Shown here one piece after another: positions 36,478 through 44,502 of a stretch of DNA of 64,000 bases (position 1 is the stretch's first letter; the number at the start of each line of letters is the position of its first letter). The notes under the pieces were generated by a model that saw nothing but the letters and a program-made list of their open reading frames with translations, made no database searches and was not told the DNA's origin. This DNA is from Arthrobacter sp. AQ5-06 (GTDB lineage Bacteria > Actinomycetota > Actinomycetes > Actinomycetales > Micrococcaceae), in assembly GCF_003287955.1 (NCBI RefSeq), contig NZ_QMKP01000006.1:1-64000 (forward strand). Direction: 5' to 3'. Position numbers and translations under genes: made by a program.

Positions 36478-38085
36478 GTGTCGTCTTTAACGAAGGAAGC
36501 TGCCAGCCGGAGGAAATACACGCCGGAGCAGAAGGCTCAGTTCTTTTCGGTGTTGGACCGGTGTGGGAGTGTGAGCGCGGCCGCGGCGGAGCTCGGCTTC
36601 AATCAGATGACGTGCTACCAATGGGTCCATAAATCTCGGCTCCCTGAGCGGGTCCCACGGAATCGGGAAGCTGGGCAGAGGAAATACACGCCTGCGCAGA
36701 AGGCTGAGTTCTTCGTCGTGTTCGACCGCGTCAAGAGCACGACGCAGGCCGCACGGGAGTTGGGACTGAATCCCGCAACTTGCGCCGGTTGGGTCCGTAA
36801 AGCCGGGCTGAAAAGCCATGGCAAAACGGGGACGGGTCCTCACCCAGGGCGGGACGAATACTTCCGACTGCGCAAGACCGGCGTGAGCCGGCGGAAAACG
36901 GCAGAGGCGGTCGGGATACATCTCCGGACCGCCGAAGAGTGGGACCAGGGAATCCGTAAGTCCGGCGGCCGACGCATTTACCCGGATGGCAGAATCGTCG
37001 ACTACAAACGTGGTGTGACCACCATGACCCCTCCCGCCGGCACGACCGGAACGACCCTGGTCCCCGTACCGGTATCAGCGTTGGAGAAATCTATCGATCC
37101 GCGGTTCCTGACCGTGCAGGAACGGGAGCTGATCCGGGACCTGCAGGCCGCCGGTTCCTCGGTCAGGGCGATCGCCCACGCCCTGGGACGATCGCCTTCA
37201 ACGATCAGCCGCGAGCTGGCCAGGAATACCGATTCCCGGATGGGCTACCTGCCGCACGGGGCGCATCGGAAGGCCGCTGCCCGGCGGGCCCGGCCCAAGA
37301 CGGCCAAGCTCGCTGGCGAGTCGGACCTGCGCGGCTACGTGAAGGACAAGCTGCTCCTACGCTGGTCTCCGGAGCAGATCAGCTACACGCTGGTCGAAGA
37401 GTTCCCCGACAACCCGGAGATGCGTGTGAGCCCAGAGACGATCTATCAAGCCCTCTACGTCCAGGCCAGAGGCGGCCTCAAACGCGAGATACAGGCAGCG
37501 CTGCGCACCGGTCGGACCCGCCGCAAACCCCACCGCACCGGCGAGCAGCGCACCCTCAGGTTCGTGGACCCGATGGTCATGATTTCCGAGCGCCCGCCCG
37601 AGATCGAGGACCGCGCCGTGCCAGGCCATTGGGAAGGGGACCTCATTACCGGCGCCTATAACCAGTCAGCGATCGCGACCCTGGTCGAACGGACCACCCG
37701 CTACGTGATGCTCGTCCACCTGCCGAATGACCACACCGCCGAAACCGTCCGCGACGGCCTCGTCAAGACCATGGCCACCCTGCCCGCGCACCTGCGAGGA
37801 TCCCTGACCTGGGACCAGGGCGCGGAAATGGCCACCCACAAATCCTTCACCCTTGCCACCGACATGCCCGTCTATTTCTGCGATCCCGCCAGCCCCTGGC
37901 AACGCGGCTCGAACGAGAACACCAACGGGCTGCTGCGCCAGTACTTCCCGAAGGGCACCGACCTGTCCGTCTACGGGCCTGAAGACCTCGAACACGTCGC
38001 GCAGGAACTCAACGGACGCCCACGCAAAACGCTCGGCTGGAATACTCCAGCCGAGCGTTTACGTGATTTACTACTAACCACCTAA
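36478..38085 (+). CDS. IS30-family transposase with extended HTH N-terminus
   Basis: From GTG 36478 the protein has 535 residues, well above the usual IS30 length of about 320-390. The extra N-terminal part holds two similar HTH units (RRKYTPEQKAQFFSVLDRCG and RKYTPAQKAEFFVVFDRVKS, each followed by ELG.N..TC..WV) and a third HTH-like unit (SRRKTAEAVGIHLRTAEEW). The canonical IS30 HTH follows (SVRAIAHALGRSPSTISREL), then the DDE core: PGHWEGDLITG, LTWDQGAEM and WQRGSNENTNGLLRQYFPKG. All three acidic residues are present, so it looks active. TTG 36442 inside the terminal repeat is an alternative start. Confidence 0.9.
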   Translation: MSSLTKEAASRRKYTPEQKAQFFSVLDRCGSVSAAAAELGFNQMTCYQWVHKSRLPERVPRNREAGQRKYTPAQKAEFFVVFDRVKSTTQAARELGLNPATCAGWVRKAGLKSHGKTGTGPHPGRDEYFRLRKTGVSRRKTAEAVGIHLRTAEEWDQGIRKSGGRRIYPDGRIVDYKRGVTTMTPPAGTTGTTLVPVPVSALEKSIDPRFLTVQERELIRDLQAAGSSVRAIAHALGRSPSTISRELARNTDSRMGYLPHGAHRKAAARRARPKTAKLAGESDLRGYVKDKLLLRWSPEQISYTLVEEFPDNPEMRVSPETIYQALYVQARGGLKREIQAALRTGRTRRKPHRTGEQRTLRFVDPMVMISERPPEIEDRAVPGHWEGDLITGAYNQSAIATLVERTTRYVMLVHLPNDHTAETVRDGLVKTMATLPAHLRGSLTWDQGAEMATHKSFTLATDMPVYFCDPASPWQRGSNENTNGLLRQYFPKGTDLSVYGPEDLEHVAQELNGRPRKTLGWNTPAERLRDLLLTT

Positions 38086-38191
38086 CCAACAGGTGTTGCA
38101 ACGATCCCTAGAATCCAAGATCACGTTGCCTGGCCGGCCCTTTCAAATGGTTCAGAAAGCCTCAGTCAGCGAGGCTGTGGCCGCCAGCGGA

Positions 38192-38539
38192 TCAGGCGCT
38201 GCGCCGTTCTCCACGGCGTTCGCGCAGGATGGTCAGCCGGTCCTCGAGGATCTGCTCCAGCTCCGGAAGGGAACGGCGCTCCAGGAGCATGTCCCAGTGG
38301 GTACGGACAGCCTTTTCGTTGCTGGTGTCCGGACGTTCGCCATCAACGAGGAGCGCTTCCTTGCCGGTCTTGGAAACCCACACAGGAGGAATTTCAGCCT
38401 CTGAAGAGAACGTCACGAAGACCTGCTCGCCGTCCTCGCACCGGTATTCGACACGCTGGCGCGGAGCCGGCTCAACGCCGGACTCGGTCTCCATGCTCTG
38501 CGCGCCAAGACGCATACCCCGCAGGCTGCGATCGCTCAT
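38192..38539 (-). CDS. rbpA: RNA polymerase-binding protein RbpA
   Basis: This 115-residue actinobacterial factor binds the sigma-A/HrdB holoenzyme and stabilises the open complex. It contains the N-terminal LRGMRLGAQSMETE segment, the core beta domain (RVEYRCEDGEQVFVTFSSEA, PPVWVSKTGKEALL) and the C-terminal sigma-interacting helix (HWDMLLERRSLPELEQILED). AGGGAGAA precedes the ATG at 38539. Upstream there is both a housekeeping-type and a SigR/SigH-type promoter. Its terminator is shared with the ppm-like gene and split by IS30. Confidence 0.97.
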   Translation of the reverse strand: MSDRSLRGMRLGAQSMETESGVEPAPRQRVEYRCEDGEQVFVTFSSEAEIPPVWVSKTGKEALLVDGERPDTSNEKAVRTHWDMLLERRSLPELEQILEDRLTILRERRGERRSA

Positions 38540-38640
38540 GTTTTCTCCCTCTGGTCGGTTCGCGGAGCAGGACTCCACGCAAGCCGGAACGGCATAACCG
38601 CCCCGAACTACTGTGTGCACTGTGCTGCATCATAAGATTC

Positions 38641-38666
38641 AACGCATTGCGAAGCATTCTTGTTCC
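38641..38666 (-). promoter_or_regulatory. SigR/SigH-type promoter of rbpA
   Basis: On the minus strand GGAAC (38666-38662) and GTT (38643-38641) are separated by 18 bases, matching the GGAAY-N18/19-GTT pattern of oxidative-stress ECF sigma factors. Streptomyces rbpA is known to be SigR-dependent. The leader would be about 95 bases. Confidence 0.6.
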
Positions 38667-38697
38667 AGCGGATCTGGTCCGACCGGACAAATACCCA

Positions 38698-38725
38698 ATT
38701 ATACCGGCGTGGGGCCTAGCCGCAA
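38698..38725 (-). promoter_or_regulatory. housekeeping-type promoter of rbpA
   Basis: TTGCGG (38725-38720) and TATAAT (38703-38698) are 16 bases apart on the minus strand. The perfect -10 hexamer is striking in GC-rich DNA. It would give constitutive expression next to the stress promoter. Confidence 0.6.
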
Positions 38726-38727
38726 AA

Positions 38728-38765
38728 CGGGAGGGGACCCGCGACGAAGCGCGAATCCCCTCCCG
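38728..38765 (-). terminator. terminator of the SPFH/NfeD operon
   Basis: The arms CGGGAGGGGA and TCCCCTCCCG flank a loop that can pair further (CGCG with CGCG). TTTT follows on the minus strand. It lies 22 bases beyond the SPFH stop and insulates rbpA. Confidence 0.8.
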
Positions 38766-38787
38766 GCCCGAATGCGGCAGATCCGTG

Positions 38788-39738
38788 TCAGGTCCCAGGC
38801 TGTTTAGCGGGTTCCTCGTCGAACAGCCCGCCGCCGCCCGCGCTCGGATCAGGATTGGTGCCGCCAAGTGCCTGGCCGATGCCCTTGAGTGCCTCACCAA
38901 TTTCGCTGGGAATGATCCACAGCTTGTTCGATGATCCCTCTGCGATTTTCGGAAGCGTCTGCAGGTACTGGTACGCCAACAGCTTCTGGTCGGGGTTGCC
39001 CTTGTGGATGGCGTCAAAGACCTTCTGGATGGCCTGTGCCTCACCGTCTGCACGGAGGATGGCCGCTTTGGCGTCGCCCTCAGCCGCCAGGATCGAGGCT
39101 TGCCGCTGGCCCTCGGCGGTAAGGATGGCGGACTGCTTGGTGCCTTCGGCCGTGAGGATCGCAGCGCGGCGGTCGCGCTCGGCCCGCATCTGCTTCTCCA
39201 TCGAGTCCTGGATCGAGTGGGGCGGGTCAATGGCTTTGAGCTCCACGCGCGAGACGCGGATTCCCCAGCGGCCGGTTGCCTCGTCCAATACGCCGCGTAG
39301 CTGGCCGTTGATCTGGTCGCGCGATGTGAGCGCCTCTTCCAGGTTCAGGCCGCCCACGACGTTGCGCAGGGTGGTAGTGGTGAGCTGCTCCACGGCCTGT
39401 ATGTAATTGGCGATTTCATATGTGGCGGCGCGCGGGTCAGTGACCTGGAAATACACCACAGTATCGATGGACACCACCAGGTTGTCTTCGGTGATGACCG
39501 GCTGCGGTGGAAAGGACACCACCTGCTCCCTCAGGTCCAGGAGCGGAAGGAGCCGGTCCACAAACGGGATCAGGATGGTGAGTCCCGGGTTGAGGGTCCG
39601 CTGGTATTTGCCGAGCCGTTCAACGACTCCGGCCCTCGCCTGCGGGATGATCCGCACTGAGCGGACCAAAACAATAATCACGAACACGATCAGGACCACC
39701 AGCACAATGGCCAAGGCGGCTCCTCCTGCGTTATCCAT
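38788..39738 (-). CDS. SPFH/stomatin-family membrane protein
   Basis: This 316-residue protein has one N-terminal membrane helix (about 7-30) and an SPFH/band 7 domain (RAGVVERLGKYQRTLNPGLT, then DNLVVSIDTVVYFQVTDPRA), an Ala/Glu-rich helical region with repeats (ILTAEGTKQSAILTAEGQRQ) and a C-terminal Gly/Pro tail. Such proteins oligomerise into membrane platforms. It forms an operon with the NfeD gene upstream, the standard partner. GGAG precedes the ATG at 39738. Confidence 0.93.
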   Translation of the reverse strand: MDNAGGAALAIVLVVLIVFVIIVLVRSVRIIPQARAGVVERLGKYQRTLNPGLTILIPFVDRLLPLLDLREQVVSFPPQPVITEDNLVVSIDTVVYFQVTDPRAATYEIANYIQAVEQLTTTTLRNVVGGLNLEEALTSRDQINGQLRGVLDEATGRWGIRVSRVELKAIDPPHSIQDSMEKQMRAERDRRAAILTAEGTKQSAILTAEGQRQASILAAEGDAKAAILRADGEAQAIQKVFDAIHKGNPDQKLLAYQYLQTLPKIAEGSSNKLWIIPSEIGEALKGIGQALGGTNPDPSAGGGGLFDEEPAKQPGT

Positions 39739-39770
39739 ACGTCTCCTATTCCCCAATTGTTAGGCTGTAC

Positions 39771-40235
39771 TTAGGACTGAGTGGCCTGCTCCGGCGGGGC
39801 GGAGACAACTGCCGTGGCCCCGTCGATGGCGGAGACCACTGCCTTCTGGCCGGCAGGCAGGACGCCGCCGAATGACCGGGCGCTCCAGACATCGCCCCCG
39901 ATCTTGACAAGGCCGCCGGTGGAGCTGACTGCTTCCATAACAAGGGCCTGCTCGCCAATGAGCCGGTCTATGTTGGTGCGCTGGTCGGCGGGTCCCTTTT
40001 TCAGGTGGCTTAGTGCCACCGGGCGGACAAAGGCGATCATCAGCAGTGAGACGACGCAGAAGACCACAATCTGCAGCCACAGGTCAGCGCCGGCAAAATC
40101 TGCGACGAGGGCGGCAAGTGTTCCGCCGCCGAGCATGATGAAGAACAGGTCAAGCGTGATCATTTCGATCACTGCGAACGCGAGGAAGGCTGTAAGCCAC
40201 AGGGCCCACCAGTTTTCGCCGAGCCATTCAAACAT
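39771..40235 (-). CDS. NfeD-family membrane protein
   Basis: This 154-residue protein has three membrane helices in the first 75 residues (WWALWLTAFLAFAVIEMITL, then LFFIMLGGGTLAALVADF and LQIVVFCVVSLLMIAFV) followed by a cytoplasmic OB-fold domain (IGEQALVMEAVSSTGGLVKI, then GDVWSARSFGG). This is the short NfeD1b form that pairs with SPFH proteins. It precedes the SPFH gene by 32 bases. Confidence 0.9.
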   Translation of the reverse strand: MFEWLGENWWALWLTAFLAFAVIEMITLDLFFIMLGGGTLAALVADFAGADLWLQIVVFCVVSLLMIAFVRPVALSHLKKGPADQRTNIDRLIGEQALVMEAVSSTGGLVKIGGDVWSARSFGGVLPAGQKAVVSAIDGATAVVSAPPEQATQS

Positions 40236-40337
40236 TCCGTCCCCCTTGACCTTCCGGTAGCTGTCTATTTATCCTAGTCCGCCGGAATGCAGGACGGCAG
40301 GTTGCGTGAAGGGCAGCGGTTCAACGTGGCCAAGTCG

Positions 40338-41225
40338 TTACGGTGCGGACGGTGCCAGGCGGAAGACTGTGATTCGGAATCGTGCCTCCACCCCGGTGGA
40401 CAGCTCGCCGCTTCCGATTTTGGCCGCAATGGCCGTGCGGTCCAGGTGGTGCCCGGCCGGACCCATGAAGGCAAGGTCAGCCAGCTCGCTGGGCGTTAGC
40501 ATCATCCGGATATCCAGGTCCCGAGTGGAGTCGGCGACGAACTGCGGCGAGAGGGATTCTGCGAGCCGTGCGTCCTTGTCGTCCGCTATGGACAGCATCC
40601 CTGCCTGGGCGGCGACGGCGGCCAAATGTCCGGCGCGCGGCGTCACCACCACCAGTCTCCCGCCGGGGCGGAGGACCCTGGCGAATTCGGCGGCATTGCG
40701 GGGGGCGAAGATCACCGTAATGGCGTCGACGGCCGCGTCGGCCACCGGAAGCGGCTGCCACACATCGCAGGCGAGGCTGACGGCCTCGGGGTTGAGGCGC
40801 GCGGCGCGCCGGAGCGCGAACTTGGAGATGTCGAGTGCGACGGCGGTGCAACTGTCGGTAGTCCGCTGCACCTCATCCAGCACCACCCTGAGATAGTGGC
40901 CGGTCCCCGTGCCCGAATCGAGGACAGTGAATGGTTCGCCACGGGTTATCCCGGGCACGACGGCGGCCGCGACGGCGTCTGCCAAGGGGCGGTAATGCCC
41001 GCCGTCGAGGAAAGCGAAGCGGGCCGCCACCATCTCGGCGGTGTCGGCTTCAAAGACTGTCCCCCTGCCCACCAGCAGGTTGAAGTAGCCCTGCTTCGCA
41101 GCGTCGAAGCTGTGCCCGGATCCGCAGACCAGTGCCATGCGGGCCGCGTCAGCTGGCCCGCCCTGGGGATTCAGTGCGGCGCCGCACAACGGGCAGCGAA
41201 GCGGAGGGCGAGGGCTTGATGGCAT
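40338..41225 (-). CDS. RlmA-like SAM-dependent methyltransferase
   Basis: This enzyme of about 295 residues has an N-terminal zinc-ribbon (LRCPLCGAAL ... LVCGSGHSFD) followed by YFNLLVGRG, the hallmark of RlmA-type 23S rRNA guanine-N1 methyltransferases. The class I SAM fold follows, with FTVLDSGTGTGHYLRVV (note DSGTG where DXGCG is usual) and LRPGGRLVVVTPRAGHL. rRNA methylation or macrolide resistance is inferred from the family. The start may be 41225 or 41234; neither has a good ribosome site. It is divergent from the S9 peptidase. Confidence 0.85.
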   Translation of the reverse strand: MPSSPRPPLRCPLCGAALNPQGGPADAARMALVCGSGHSFDAAKQGYFNLLVGRGTVFEADTAEMVAARFAFLDGGHYRPLADAVAAAVVPGITRGEPFTVLDSGTGTGHYLRVVLDEVQRTTDSCTAVALDISKFALRRAARLNPEAVSLACDVWQPLPVADAAVDAITVIFAPRNAAEFARVLRPGGRLVVVTPRAGHLAAVAAQAGMLSIADDKDARLAESLSPQFVADSTRDLDIRMMLTPSELADLAFMGPAGHHLDRTAIAAKIGSGELSTGVEARFRITVFRLAPSAP

Positions 41226-41337
41226 ACGGACCATCTTAGGGCGGGGAGCGCGCCGGTGCGGCGCCCGGGCCGGTGTTCTGGCCGGTGTTCTGGCCGGGTG
41301 TTCGCCTGGGGGAAAGCCGCACGTTAGGCTCACGTGG

Positions 41338-43335
41338 GTGAAGCCAGAACACCTCCCGCTGCTCAATTCCGTCTCCGCGCCGGCCGTTCACCCGGACGGC
41401 AGCCGTGCTGTTGTGTCGGTAACCAGGCCGGATTTCAATGCTGATTCCTACGTGGGCCAGTTGTGGACCATTCCGTTGAACCAGGAGCAGTTGCCGCGGC
41501 GAATTACCAGGGGCTTTCGTGACACCGACGCCGCCTTCTCTCCTGATGGACTGGTCCTAGCCTTCCTCCGGACGGGCGGACCGTCGTCGAAAGCGCAGCT
41601 CGTCGTCGTGGAGGCCGGCGGCGGCGAACCCCAAGTCATGACCGACAGGCTGCTCGGAGTGGAGTCCTTCGCCTGGTCTCCTAATTCGCACCGGATAGTC
41701 TTCAGCTCCCGCGAGCCCGAGGCCGGACGGTACGGCAGCAGTGAAGCCGTCACCGCGGAGGCGGAGGAACCACGGCTGATCTCCTCCTACCAGTACCGCC
41801 TGAACGGTGTTGGCTACACGCGCGACAAGCCACTGCAGCTGTTCATCGTGGACGTCCCTGAACTTGGCGGCGAGCCGCTGACATTGCCGGCGGCTCCGTC
41901 AATGCCGGCAGCCCGGCAGCTGACATCGCTCGCCACGGACGCCAGCTCCGGGGTTTTCAGTGCAGACGGATCAGCCGTCTACTTTGTGGCGGCACCGCCG
42001 GAGAACGACGACGACCTGGCCACCTTGATCTACAGGGTGCCGGTCACGGGCGGGGACCCCGTCCCGGTGGATCGGGGAGTAGCCGCAACTCAAAGCGTCA
42101 CGGAGGTCCGGCAGTCCCGGGACGGCAAATGGCTGTTCTACATTGCCACGGACCTGGGCGGCTCGGGCCGGGACTTCGTGGCACGTAACGCCGTGCTGCA
42201 CTGCGTCGCGGCCGACGGCGGAGTGCCGGTTGCGCTGACCGACCCTGAACTGATGGACGTTGCCGCCCCGGGTGCACGGATTGAGCTCCGCGGCCCGGAC
42301 CGGGCCCTGGTCCTGAACAATGCGCAGGGCTCCGTTGAGCTCCTCGAGCTGGGGGCGACGGGCGGGCATGCCCTGCTGGTGCACGGTGACAAGGTGGTGA
42401 CCGGGGCTGCCTGGGCGGGTGGTTCGCTGCTCGTAGTATTCAGCGATCCATCCACCCACGGGGACGTTGCAGTGCTCGACGACGGGCAGTTGCGGCTGCT
42501 GACAGACTTTTCGGCCGTTCTGCGGACGCAGACGGACATTGTGGTTCCGCAGGAACTGACGTTTGAGGCGTCCGATGGTTATTCCGTCCATGGCTGGCTG
42601 GTCAGGCCTGCAGGCAAGGGTCCGCACCCGGTCCTGTTGAACATCCATGGCGGGCCGTTTGCCCAGTTCACCGTTGCCCTGTTCGACGAAGCCCAGGTCT
42701 ACGCGGCTGCCGGGTACGCCGTGCTGATGTGCAATCCACGCGGCTCTGCAGGCTATGGCAGGGAACACGGGCTGGCCATCAAGGGCCGCTTTGGCACCGA
42801 CGACATGGAGGATGTCCTCGCGTTCCTGGACGGCGCCCTGGCCAAGTTTCCGGCGCTGGACGCGGGCCGGCTGGGCATCATGGGCGGCTCGTACGGCGGA
42901 TATCTGACCGCCTGGACCATAGCGCACCACCACAGGTTCAAGGGTGCCATTGTGGAGCGTGGATTCCTGGACCCTGTCAGTTTCGAGGGCTCGGCCGACA
43001 TTGGCTGGTACTTCGGCCTGGAATATCTCGGCGGCTCAGCGGCGGAGATCGCCGCCCAAAGCCCGCTCGAACATGTGGGCAACGTGCAGACTCCGACGCT
43101 GGTCATCCACAGCGAAAACGATCTCAGGTGTCCGCTGGAACAGGGCCAGCGGTATTTCACGGCCCTGAAGCGGCGGGGCGTGGAAGCCCGGCTGCTGGTG
43201 TTCCCGGGTGAGGACCATGAACTTTCCCGGTCAGGCAGGCCGCGGCACCGGCGGCAGAGATTCGAACACATCCTGCGATGGTGGGCCAGGCTCCTCCCGA
43301 CCGGTGCGAATCCGGCAGCCGCACCGCCGGAGTGA
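41338..43335 (+). CDS. S9-family prolyl oligopeptidase / acylaminoacyl-peptidase
   Basis: This 665-residue serine peptidase has an N-terminal beta-propeller (about 1-390) and a C-terminal alpha/beta hydrolase domain. The nucleophile motif GIMGGSYGGYLTAW contains GxSxG; the Asp is in VIHSENDLRCPLEQ and the His in FPGEDHELSRSGR. HGGPFAQF forms the oxyanion region. No signal peptide is seen, so it is cytosolic. GTG 41338 begins at the recognisable VKPEHLPLL; upstream sequence is divergent promoter with a doubled GGCCGGTGTTCT. Confidence 0.9.
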   Translation: MKPEHLPLLNSVSAPAVHPDGSRAVVSVTRPDFNADSYVGQLWTIPLNQEQLPRRITRGFRDTDAAFSPDGLVLAFLRTGGPSSKAQLVVVEAGGGEPQVMTDRLLGVESFAWSPNSHRIVFSSREPEAGRYGSSEAVTAEAEEPRLISSYQYRLNGVGYTRDKPLQLFIVDVPELGGEPLTLPAAPSMPAARQLTSLATDASSGVFSADGSAVYFVAAPPENDDDLATLIYRVPVTGGDPVPVDRGVAATQSVTEVRQSRDGKWLFYIATDLGGSGRDFVARNAVLHCVAADGGVPVALTDPELMDVAAPGARIELRGPDRALVLNNAQGSVELLELGATGGHALLVHGDKVVTGAAWAGGSLLVVFSDPSTHGDVAVLDDGQLRLLTDFSAVLRTQTDIVVPQELTFEASDGYSVHGWLVRPAGKGPHPVLLNIHGGPFAQFTVALFDEAQVYAAAGYAVLMCNPRGSAGYGREHGLAIKGRFGTDDMEDVLAFLDGALAKFPALDAGRLGIMGGSYGGYLTAWTIAHHHRFKGAIVERGFLDPVSFEGSADIGWYFGLEYLGGSAAEIAAQSPLEHVGNVQTPTLVIHSENDLRCPLEQGQRYFTALKRRGVEARLLVFPGEDHELSRSGRPRHRRQRFEHILRWWARLLPTGANPAAAPPE

Positions 43336-43347
43336 CGAGCGGGCGCT

Positions 43348-44013
43348 TCAGGGATTGTCGGGCAGGAATCCCAAACCGGCACGGGCCTTTCCTATCCCCG
43401 GCTCGGCCCAGTTAGCGGCGTACTCGGCGTTGGAGCTCAAGGACCTCAACTCGGCGCGGTCAACGTACAGGGTGCCATGGAGGTGATCGGTTTCGTGTTG
43501 CACAATCCTCGCCTGCCACCCACTTAATTCCCGTTCCGACCCCAGACCTCCGGCGGTGTCAAACCGGAGCAGCACCCGTTCAGGGCGTACCACCACTGCC
43601 TGCAGGCCGCTCAGCGAGAGGCACCCCTCAAAGAACGCCGCCGCTTCCGTTCCGACGGCGGTGTAGCGCGGGTTGATGATGGTGAGGAATTCCAGCGGGG
43701 TGCGGTGCCGCACTGCAGCGGCCTCCGGGTCGACGTCGTACTGGTCCTCAAGGACTGCCAGCTGCAACGGGATTCCGAGTTGCGGGGCGGCCAGCCCCAC
43801 ACCAGGGGCATCGTGCATCACTTCGCGCATGAGGGCAATCAGCTGGTCCAGCTCGCCGGCGCTGATCTGGCCGTCGAAGGCCGCGGCCCGCTGGCGGAGT
43901 ACAGGATTCCCGGCCTGCACGATGGGCGGCAGCGAACCTGCGGACAGGATTTCCTGTACCCGTTCCCTCAGGTGCGCAGGAGTGAATGAAGTGGGCGGAG
44001 ATATGGCGGTCAT
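43348..44013 (-). CDS. def: peptide deformylase
   Basis: This 221-residue metalloenzyme removes formyl groups from nascent proteins. All three motifs are present: GVGLAAPQLG, EGCLSLSG (Cys ligand) and QHETDHLHG (two His ligands and catalytic Glu). A longer N-terminal part (MTAISPPTSFTPAHLRERVQ) is typical of actinobacterial forms. The start at 44013 is the first plausible ATG. It is divergent from the NTF2-like gene. Confidence 0.95.
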   Translation of the reverse strand: MTAISPPTSFTPAHLRERVQEILSAGSLPPIVQAGNPVLRQRAAAFDGQISAGELDQLIALMREVMHDAPGVGLAAPQLGIPLQLAVLEDQYDVDPEAAAVRHRTPLEFLTIINPRYTAVGTEAAAFFEGCLSLSGLQAVVVRPERVLLRFDTAGGLGSERELSGWQARIVQHETDHLHGTLYVDRAELRSLSSNAEYAANWAEPGIGKARAGLGFLPDNP

Positions 44014-44056
44014 GCGGAAAAGCCTAGCGGCGGACGCGTCGGCTAATGTCGATGCC

Positions 44057-44476
44057 ATGGCTGAACTGATTGCGTCCGAACCCAACGCACTGGAACTTGT
44101 CCTGGACTTTATCCGGACCCTGGAAGCCGGCGGCGACGGCGGGGCCATCGGGGCTTTCCTTGCTGCGGACTTCGTGCTGGTCGAGGCGCCGCATCTGCTC
44201 GCTGCTGAAGGCTCCACTCGCACACGGGGCCAGGCGATGGCCGGTGTCGATCAAAGCGGCGAGGTAGTGGCGGACCAGAAATTTGAGATCCGCCGCACTA
44301 CCTGCGAAGGCGGTCGCGTGGTTGTGGAAGCCGACTGGTCGGCGAAAACACTGATGGACCTGCGGTACTGGGATGCCGGGGAGACCATTCGCGCCCGAAC
44401 GTCGTCGGTCTTTGAAGTCCGGGACGGCCTGATTATCAGCCAAGACAGTTACGACTGCTACTTCGTGAACTCCTGA
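44057..44476 (+). CDS. SnoaL/NTF2-like protein
   Basis: This 139-residue single-domain protein has an alpha+beta cone fold pattern: an N-terminal helical pair (ELVLDFIRTLEAGGDGGAIG), then FLAADFVLVEAPHLL and strands ending SSVFEVRDGLIISQDSYDCY. The family includes small isomerases, cyclases and binding proteins. No catalytic Asp-His pair can be assigned with confidence. It stands alone between divergent deformylase and the convergent flavin monooxygenase operon. Confidence 0.8.
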   Translation: MAELIASEPNALELVLDFIRTLEAGGDGGAIGAFLAADFVLVEAPHLLAAEGSTRTRGQAMAGVDQSGEVVADQKFEIRRTTCEGGRVVVEADWSAKTLMDLRYWDAGETIRARTSSVFEVRDGLIISQDSYDCYFVNS

Positions 44477-44502
44477 CCCGGCGGTGCCCTCCGGCGCGGC
44501 GG

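Larger units (their letters stand above)
36436..38107 (+). mobile_element. complete IS30-family insertion sequence, about 1.67 kb
   Basis: The terminal inverted repeats are CGGTCGTTGCAACACC (left) and GGATCGTTGCAACACC (right end, reversed), 14 of 16 identical. CTAG at 36432-36435 and 38108-38111 is a possible 4-bp target duplication. One transposase gene fills the element. The left end also forms a second hairpin with GTTGCAACGACC just before the transposase GTG. Confidence 0.88.
36399..38143. terminator. bidirectional terminator split by an IS30-family insertion
   Basis: A 25-base arm at 36399-36423 (AAAGGGCCGGCC then AGGCAACGTGATC) is the exact reverse complement of 38119-38143. Without the insertion these form one perfect stem with a loop of about 19 bases between convergent ppm-like and rbpA genes, with A and T tracts at its ends. 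The element sits in the loop, flanked by CTAG on both sides. Confidence 0.88.

Noticed and set aside
41271-41295. Doubled GGCCGGTGTTCT in the RlmA-like / S9 intergenic region
   Set aside because: Two copies only, in GC-rich DNA with no further symmetry; not enough to call a regulatory repeat.
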